Source: Siphonodentalium dalli
Taxonomy: Eukaryota > Mollusca > Scaphopoda > Gadilida > Siphonodentaliidae
Direction: 5' to 3'
Length of the DNA stretch: 64,000 nt
Assembly: GCA_032622095.1 (NCBI GenBank)
Contig: CP136062.1
Coordinates: 32,798,918-32,862,917, forward strand
Below are positions 57,321-64,000 of the stretch, in pieces; positions within the stretch are counted from its first letter, which is position 1, and each line of letters starts with the position of its first letter. The notes under the pieces are model-generated. The model was given only the letters and a program-made list of their open reading frames with translations, searched no databases and was not told the origin of the DNA. The translations under genes and the position numbers were made by a program.

Positions 57321-57802
57321 GACTGTCATGCAATGGCTAACTAATTATTAATTTAAATGATTGGAAGGGGACTAATAATTTACTCATTGTTTAGCCGAGC
57401 AACACTCAGATATATCTGAATATAAGATTGCGAAAATAGTTATTTTAAACCCAAAATTAGTGGTAATCCACCAACATTAGTTGATTTGACCCAATAATTA
57501 AGTAATTATTCACCCGAAGTTGGCTACAAAACATCGCCCAACGCAGAAGGGAATTAATATTGGATAAATTGTTACCTTGCGTTGAGTAACAACATTGCCC
57601 AATAATGGGCAAAATTGACCCAAACTGGGTAACATATGTTTACCCCCCCCCCCCAAAGTAAAAATTACAAAAAGTTCGCGTGGTGCTATATGCACCATAA
57701 TGTTGGGTAAAAAGATTTACGCAATGCGATTTAGGAAGCTAGAATCATACATATATACATGTTCAACGATTTTAGTCACTTTTAGGCTACAGTAATACCG
57801 AC
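57321..57802. other. Intronic or intergenic DNA, no exon seen
   Basis: AT-rich, with a C11 run at 57642-57653 and several CCCAATAATGGG-like short inverted repeats. It lies downstream (minus sense) of the last TSP1 exon found. Confidence 0.5.
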
Positions 57803-57970
57803 CTTGCTGTTTCGATATTTCGCATGACGAGTGTTCCATGTCGTTCCCCTGACACCAGTTGCCTCCAAACTGCGGCTGGGGATTTCTGCAGGTTCTTGAT
57901 CGGACTTGAACTCCGTGACACTCATACACTCGTATACACGATTCTGCCCAAATCGTCCATCCTCCGTCGA
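57803..57970 (-). CDS. Thrombospondin type-1 repeat exon 4
   Basis: A 168-bp exon bounded by TCATTTAG acceptor and G|GTCGGTATT donor, phase 1 at both ends. It encodes a TSP1 module beginning VDGGWTIW, then a long C1-C2 interval (SCIRVYEC instead of CSxxC), VRSRTC, FGGNWC and SSC. The sixth cysteine of the family is missing and the O-fucosylation motif CxxS/TCG is absent, while WxxW for C-mannosylation is kept. It is the most divergent module of the set. The missing cysteine could change one disulphide or mark a capping module. The gene must continue at lower coordinates or end in an unrecognised exon. Confidence 0.88.
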
Positions 57971-58274
57971 CTAAATGATAGACAAATATACATGTAGTAT
58001 AATGTTTGCAAAAATGATTGTTTGCAAAATAAATAGAGTCGCCATACGTGCGAAACTCCTTGTACCCTGGAGCATCGGGGCCAACACAAACATCAGGGCA
58101 CAAGAAGCAAACTATAATGATTAGCTGTGAGTTGGCAGGAAATAATCGGACAGCTATGTTATATTTCGAAACGAAGACCCTGTAACATCCCACAGCGGTT
58201 TCGTTATATAGTTTCCAGTGCACGAGACACGGCGCGGGTCATAATATAGCCAGCATTAAATAAGTACGCTTCCT

Positions 58275-58471
58275 CTGCGTAACAATGGTTTGCATTCAAT
58301 GCCACCAATGGGTCTACACTCCGTCGCGTAACAATGCTTTGAATTCCACGCACCCATTGGGTACACCCTCCGCCGCGTAACAATGCTTTGAATTCCATGT
58401 CACACTTGGGTCCACCTTCCGTCGCGTTACAATGCTCTGAATTCCATGGCACCCATTGGGCACACCCTCCG
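58275..58471. repeat. 49-bp minisatellite, four copies
   Basis: Units start at CGCGTAACAATGCTTTGAAT and run through TTCCATGNCACCCATTGGG to ACACCCTCCGT, at a period of 49 bp (58325, 58374, 58423). It is intronic in the TSP1 gene. Confidence 0.9.
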
Positions 58472-59824
58472 TCAACAATATGATATAAGGAATTAGAACC
58501 GTGCGGATGTTAACACGTTTATGAGCTGTAATGCCCACCCATACAATATATATATACAGCAATACGCTAGCTTCCTCGTGAACTTTCTCGCAACTCCACA
58601 AATAATGTGGTATACATGTTTATAAACGAACGAGATTTATAAAGGCTTGTATTTTCACACAAAAATTATCTGCCTTTCATGTCTGGGGAGTATACTGCCA
58701 ATATAATACCAGTAAATATAACTTTTTAAATACATAATACAACTTGACCTGAGTGCCTCGTCGACCCTGTGTGTTTTGGCAGATAACCCTGACTTCTCCT
58801 TTGGAGTGGTTATTTTGCACATTGGTAGATTAGTTTAAGTACATTTTGTCAACCATCGGTACTACTCGGAGTCAGAGTTTTAGAGGGGGTAATTAAGGGA
58901 TCGGAACACAAGTCATGAAAGTTATCATATCCCTTCGCTCAAAAAAAATGTTGACTTATACACAAATAAAAACATCAGATGAAATTGCAGATATGTACAT
59001 AAAATAAACAAAATCAACAAGTTACTTTAAACATATTTCAATGTATCGATTAGTGTTAACGCCAGCCAACAATAAAAGAAGCGAAAACTCTCACGGTGAC
59101 GCCGATAAAATAGAATAATAGCCAGATGTACGGGTAACTTGTAACGTTTGTTGCAACAGTATTTTGTATAGATAAACACATGGTGAGAACATTCACACAA
59201 TGTTACGGCGTCAAACATTCACGTGTATATATCGGCCAACGTCTATTGAAACGTTAAAATAACAGTTGGTGTTGGGAACAAACAGCAACAATGCGACTAC
59301 CGATACGCTTAATGGGATTCAATCAAAAATAAGATCCCATTCTCCTGTCGCCTGCACAATTTTGGTCGACTATGTGTATATATTCGGTTTTCAGAACATT
59401 GGATTATTTCCCTTTGCAACCAGTTCCGTATGCTATACGTTGGACACAACACTATGTCAAAGGTCAAGTGAGTCACATGACTTTCGTTGGCAAAGGAAAT
59501 ACACGTCACGAGTTACATGTACATCTGACTGAACCTGTCTAATGACACATCCCCCCGTATTTCAATAACAATTCTGTAGATGTGTACTTCTATGCGACAC
59601 ATTTACCATAACAACACGGTATCTGCGCTCCAGTTCTATCGATACATGTGATATATGACTGGATATCCAACCTAATTGGAAACGTGTGGAAATAATAAAA
59701 TCATTTTTGTGTTGAAAGTCGGCATGTTGTAAAAAAAATGCACATCGTGAACTGGACATACCGAGAACGTGACATGACACGGAACCGTATTCAAGTACTT
59801 TTAGAGTGTGTTTATTCCACTTAC
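58472..59824. other. Intron between TSP1 exons 3 and 4
   Basis: AT-rich DNA. None of the short frames on either strand carries a TSP1 or other recognisable domain or a convincing splice pair. Confidence 0.6.
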
Positions 59825-59992
59825 CGGGACAATTTGTATTGGAACACTCGGTGACTTCTTCGTGCGGACCCTGACAATCTGAGCCGCCGTTCTGTGGTGG
59901 GGGGTTCGTGCAGTTCCGTTTCCGCATTGCTATGCCATCACCGCACTGAACACTGCACTTGTTCACCTTCCAATTTGACCAGCCACCATGTA
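59825..59992 (-). CDS. Thrombospondin type-1 repeat exon 3
   Basis: A 168-bp exon between a TGTTGCAG acceptor and a perfect G|GTAAGT donor, phase 1 at both ends. The module reads HGGWSNW, CSVQCGDG, MRKRNC, NGGSDC, TEC and NTNC, so all six cysteines are present. The WxxW site for C-mannosylation is present. CSVQCG replaces the O-fucosylation consensus CxxS/TCG. TSP1 modules fold as three-stranded extracellular domains that bind matrix, receptors or glycosaminoglycans. The symmetric 1-1 phase is the family's hallmark and allows exon duplication. Confidence 0.93.
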
Positions 59993-60562
59993 CTGCAACA
60001 TTTTAACAGAATAGGTATTAGCATTCCTCCTTTTTATCCTGCCTATAGATGGACAATTTCAGAAAACAATGGGACCCGCTACGTTATTACGGTAAGCCAG
60101 GTCAGTGGACGCATTAGACAAAAGATAAACATATAAACATATATACCTGTGTAGTTGGTTGGAGGTGTCAGCCATGATTTCGCTCTAATTTGTATTCGGC
60201 CATTTGCATAGTTAATCTGAGCACAAGAAGTGGGAGTCTGAGTTAATATGGGAATATCAATCCAGTCTGTATACGGTACTAAATAACCCGACTCCCGCGC
60301 ATCAATAAGGGGTGACATACTTAGGATGGACTCAGTGCTCATTGCATTACACCGCCAAAGGCCGTACAGCGCTGACGAAGCTGGTTCCAACCCCGAAAAG
60401 CGCGGATTCGTGATCAATGCAACGTGGTTGAAATCCGATTCGTGTATCTGGTCAAGTTGGTTAGTTGCTTTCTGTGGTTCGGTGCTATATATAAGCTGTA
60501 TTGTGATTCCGACGCGCCATCATGTATACACCCTACATCTTAAAGTTACACCCTGTACCAAC

Positions 60563-60733
60563 CTGCACAGTCTGGAGTAGAACACCCGATTGTCCTGTTC
60601 GATGGCCCATTGCAATCCCTTCCACCGCTTGCAGGCGCTGGGTTAGTACAGCTGCGGGTTTCGATCTGGGTCCCGTTTCCACACGTGACGCTGCAGGGAA
60701 GTTTAACCCAGCCCGACCAACCACCATCGATGG
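60563..60733 (-). CDS. Thrombospondin type-1 repeat exon 2
   Basis: A 171-bp exon after a TTCTTTTACAG acceptor and before a G|GTTGGT donor, phase 1 at both ends. The module reads IDGGWSGW, CSVTCGNG, IETRSC, SGGRDC, IGC and TPDC: six cysteines, a WxxW site and an intact CxxTCG O-fucosylation consensus. The intron to exon 3 is only 570 bp. The order W, C, C, C, C, C, C matches group 1 TSP1 modules found in thrombospondins, hemicentins, BAI receptors and ADAMTS-like proteins; the parent protein cannot be named from four modules. Confidence 0.93.
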
Positions 60734-62861
60734 CTGTAAAAGAATAAAAGTTAGTCGATCACCTACACGCAAATGTTCGTAACTTACATATAAGTGTCAG
60801 CCCATCAACTAATCAGATGGGACATGTAGGTAAGTCAGCATTAAATATATACTAGCTGCTTAATAATCAAATTACTCACTTTTGTGAACCATTCTAGAAA
60901 CATGTTTAGGTAACTCAGAGCTCCGTATGTGTATAAGCTATATATCAGTTTGTTGACATTATCATGTAAATTCCACTAGTTCATATAAACTATCATCTTA
61001 CGTTTGATAGAAATGTAGATAATTGTCCTTGCATTCAGCTGATACCACAACGCTTTCCATATATATATATACTGTGGGTAGGCTACTAGCTTTCAACACA
61101 TAAACTGCCATTGAAAGAATTACACGAATAGTAGACAAGTATACCCATAGTGGGGCTGACGGGTCAGGCTAATATGTTTTAAGATTATGCTCGCAATTTC
61201 GTCCAGGAACCAGATTATTTAACAAGAGAAATTGAGTGCCTACCGATAAACAGACATGACGGTAACAAAAACAATTATATAGAATGTTCATTCACTAAAT
61301 ACATGTAGCTACTTTGTGATGCACAGCTGATATTAAAATGTACCTTTCCTTCCATAAAGAGAAACATAGACAGTTGTTGCCTTGCCCAAATAGAATCATC
61401 AGCCAGATTCGTAGTGGCCATAGTAACCTGACCATCTATGCTGCAGTAACCTGACACCCTGTTCGTTGTAACCTGACAATTGTTGCCAAAGATTCATACC
61501 CACATTGTAGGTTATAAGGTATATTCATAAAATTTTCAACAAAAACAAAATATAAATTTCCCAGAATATCCCCTACATAACCAGCGTGATATCATTTCCC
61601 CATGCAAGCTATTACACGAACCAAGCATGTGTTTTGGCTATTTTTTCCGTAATACATTTTAAGCTGATAACATCTTATGACAGTGAACTTAATCTTCACT
61701 TTCGAGCCACTGTTGACATATCCATGACATATCAGTTATGCATGCTCCAATTCAACTAGAGTTGATATATTTTGAAAATAAATACACAAAGAAGATATTA
61801 ACCAGGCCGCAATAGGAAATATTGTGTTATAAATTGCTTATATCTGCAAACCATGGTCATTGTTCACGAAACACAGAATTCCACATGTCTAACTATGTCC
61901 TGATTAGTCGGCCAATCAGCCCATTATCTAGCATCATTCCATACCAATTGTGTTAGTCTAGTTGGGCAACTTCAATTATACTAAATGACAAACAGTCACC
62001 TTGCCGGACTTGGATACTTTAGGTGTTGCGAGAGTAACATATCATCTGAGTTGATACATAATTATGCCAATACTCACTGATTAGTATGATGCACTCATTG
62101 CAGTTATTTTTTATCCATTGATAATCACATTAATGTTTGAGACACAATGATCTAGGCTTAGATGTCCTAGTTACATCAGAACAAGTTTTTATATTCAAGT
62201 TTTCATTTCTCGCAGCTTCTTTCCAAAGGGTGTCGGGAAGTTTTTCACCTGGCCGTCCCATGTGCAACTTGCCATAGCTTAATGTCATCTCTACTGAGGC
62301 CCATATAATGTCCCAGTAACATGCATATGTTGTTTTTGCAGTTATACTATGTTTTAAACTGTTGCAAATGTCAAACATGGGCACAAACGATATTTAGTAA
62401 AAAAAAATGCACGAGGTTGTAAAAAATGCATTGTTTGCCTCTCAGATCCACCCACCACCCGGTAATATATTCCTGAAATGTGTTATTACCACCCGGTCAC
62501 ACAAGAATGCGGAATAAATCCAAAACACAACTAGAATCATAATTCCCCAAGTTAAGGATATAGGTCAAAGGAGGTACAGTTATAAATTCCAAGTATTACA
62601 CCTCAATGGAGACATTCTAGACAGGTCCCTGTAAATACGTTTTAAATATAACTTTGCTCACCGCAATTCTGATATAGATGGGTCAGCTCTCTTATCTTCA
62701 TATATTTGTTCCAGCTAATATCGCAGAATTGGGCGTTTTACTGTCGACCGTCCATGGGGTTACTTTCTACAGAATGACTTGTACACTGGCGAGTTCATAT
62801 TAATCCCATGTAATTAATCGTCCCGTTATCGCGGGCTTTATACATACATCGTCTAAATTGA
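60734..62861. other. Intron between TSP1 exons 1 and 2
   Basis: AT-rich with no recognisable exon on the minus strand. Frames at 61457-61275 and 62384-62130 lack domains. Confidence 0.6.
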
Positions 62862-63027
62862 ATAGATCACCTCAATCGTGTCTTCATAATTAAGACGGCC
62901 GGTGTGCCTCTTTTTTGGGAGTGATAAACTCTACTCACGAGTGCTCCTCGCTCGTGAGTAGAGTTTATCACTCCCAAGACACACACCGGCCATCTTAATT
63001 ATGAAGACACTCGTTGAGATTATCTAT
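62862..63027. repeat. MITE-like palindrome in a TSP1 intron
   Basis: A 166-bp imperfect palindrome. ATAGATCACCTCAAT..GTCTTCATAATTAAGA on the left pairs with the right half TCTTAATTATGAAGACAC..ATCTAT, around a core of GATAAACTCTACTCACGAG and its complement with a seven-base loop. Confidence 0.9.
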
Positions 63028-63328
63028 CCAATACCTATGATATTTTATGGAGTGAATTATTATAAATCAGCGGTACCACATCTGCCCCTTATAATAAGTA
63101 ATACCGGTATATATTATACATCAGAGACTACCACCCCAAATCCTTACAATAAGGAATAACCGTCTATATGAATTATTATAAATCAGTTGCTACAACCCCT
63201 ACCCCTTATACCGGTTTATATGGATTATTTCCGTAGATAAGGGGAACCCCCTCATTATTATACCATTATCATATCATTTGCATTCGTTACTTCGGCAACT
63301 TTCGCCTCTTTTTGTCACATGTATTATA

Positions 63329-63528
63329 TTCGAGTCGTCAAAAATCCGTCGTTTGAAACCAAGACGGATTTCAGACGCAGCACCGACGAAGATTCGTCTG
63401 AATTAGACGGAGATTCGTCTGTGATGCGTCTGAAACGGATCTAATTGTTTCAAACGTCGCATTTTTGACGCATTTAATACCATTGTGGGTTTGGTATTAG
63501 ATTCGAGTCGACAAAAATCCGTCGTTTG
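63329..63528. repeat. AGACG/CGTCT-rich foldback repeat
   Basis: TTCGAGTCGTCAAAAATCCG followed by TCGTTTG (63329-63355) recurs at 63502-63528 with one change, 173 bp away. An inverted copy lies at 63446-63474. The interior is rich in short AGACG and CGTCT inverted pairs. No ORF. Confidence 0.8.
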
Positions 63529-63635
63529 GAGCGGGCTTAAGATGGTCATTGTGTTCAGTATATTTATTCAATTGTAGTAAATTATACATTTAGTATTAAA
63601 ATTAGTATTCAAATGATCACGACTCATAAACTTAC

Positions 63636-63803
63636 CCTGGCACACAGCTTCCTGACACATGTCGAGTTCTGTGCCATGGCCAATGCAATTCTCGGTTGCG
63701 GTTTGGGGATTGTCATTTGAGCAATTTCGCGTCCGGATTAGAACACCTAGTCCACAGCTCACGCTGCACGGACCCTCCTTCCACTGGAGCCATGGGGCGC
63801 CAA
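63636..63803 (-). CDS. Thrombospondin type-1 repeat exon 1
   Basis: A 168-bp exon after an ATCAACAG acceptor and before a perfect G|GTAAGT donor, phase 1 at both ends. The module reads GAPWLQW, CSVSCGLG, IRTRNC, TENC, DMC and EAVC: six cysteines, WxxW and an intact CxxSCG O-fucosylation consensus. It lacks the GG before C4 seen in the other three modules. It is the most 5' TSP1 exon in the window; further 5' exons would lie beyond 63803, where the remaining ~200 bases show none. Confidence 0.92.
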
Positions 63804-63936
63804 CTGTTGATGTGATATTAAATTCAATACAATTCTTTAATCTCAATAAACCAATACATATGGTATATGTGAGATATACAAATGTAACTACAAATACACG
63901 ACAAAAGCACATTTAACAGGTTCATACTTATATAAT

Positions 63937-64000
63937 ACTAGCTGGTGGACCCGACTTCGTCCGGGCTGTTTCCCCTCTGCTTTTCGGCGAATTGCGACCA
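63937..64000 (+). repeat. Edge of the dispersed repeat also seen at 14620-15185
   Basis: CTAGCTGGTGGACCCGACTT followed by CGTCCGGGCTG and TTCCCCTCTGC matches the minus-strand end of the 14620-15185 repeat. The window ends inside it. A short hairpin CCCGACTTCGTCCGGG lies at the terminus. Confidence 0.75.

Noticed and set aside
57971-58223. Cys-containing frame upstream of TSP1 exon 4
   Set aside because: It lies before a good acceptor and shows no TSP1 or other motif, so it is intronic read-through.
60079-60520. Open minus-strand frame between TSP1 exons 2 and 3, considered as an extra exon
   Set aside because: It ends at a plausible phase-1 donor (ACAG|GTATAT), but no phase-1 acceptor with a pyrimidine tract exists. 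The GLEP segment looks like the translation of a tRNA-like B box, so a SINE fragment is as likely.

Overview
The window looks like metazoan nuclear DNA, most likely from a lophotrochozoan such as a mollusc. This rests on indirect signs: AT-rich intergenic DNA, spliced thrombospondin type-1 (TSP1) and C-type lectin exons with phase-1 borders or consensus splice sites, CR1/L2-type non-LTR retrotransposons and many tandem repeats. No feature fixes the species. I see no bacterial operons, rRNA or CRISPR arrays, and no convincing tRNA.

Host genes are few and all lie on the minus strand. A run of four TSP1 exons (63803 down to 57803) belongs to one multi-TSP1 secreted or membrane protein whose other exons are outside the window or unrecognised. 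A single terminal C-type lectin exon lies at 14438-14227. The rest is repeats.

Layout. 1-2.1 kb: no gene, with a G-rich/CpG-rich block. 2.1-6.0 kb: a non-LTR retrotransposon with one intact 1078-aa endonuclease/reverse transcriptase ORF and a (TTAC)5 tail. 6.0-9.0 kb: a 41-45 bp satellite split by a 1.64 kb foldback element that holds a second, 195-bp-arm inverted repeat whose loop is one satellite monomer. 9.2-12.3 kb: an 84-bp minisatellite and a diverged repeat field. 12.3-20.3 kb: sparse DNA with the lectin exon and small elements. 18.6-19.7 and 26.3-27.5 kb: two related hAT-like non-autonomous transposons. 20.3-21.7 kb: a decayed reverse-transcriptase relic in which a 40-bp piece has expanded into a minisatellite. 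21.8-26.1 kb: 57-bp and 42-bp minisatellites, a Harbinger-like element and a large imperfect inverted repeat. 29.2-51.4 kb: three tandem copies of a ~5,050-bp unit. The third copy is interrupted by a TIR element, itself interrupted by a 6.08 kb CR1-like retrotransposon with a 10-bp target-site duplication. 51.4-57.7 kb: several short repeat families. 57.8-64 kb: the TSP1 gene with MITE-like palindromes in its introns.

The genes do not form a pathway. The interest lies in how the repeats are nested and how some generate others: a satellite monomer in a hairpin loop, a minisatellite born inside a reverse-transcriptase relic, a retroelement with duplicated 5' monomers and a 2A-like motif, and a large tandem unit carrying unrecognised ORFs.
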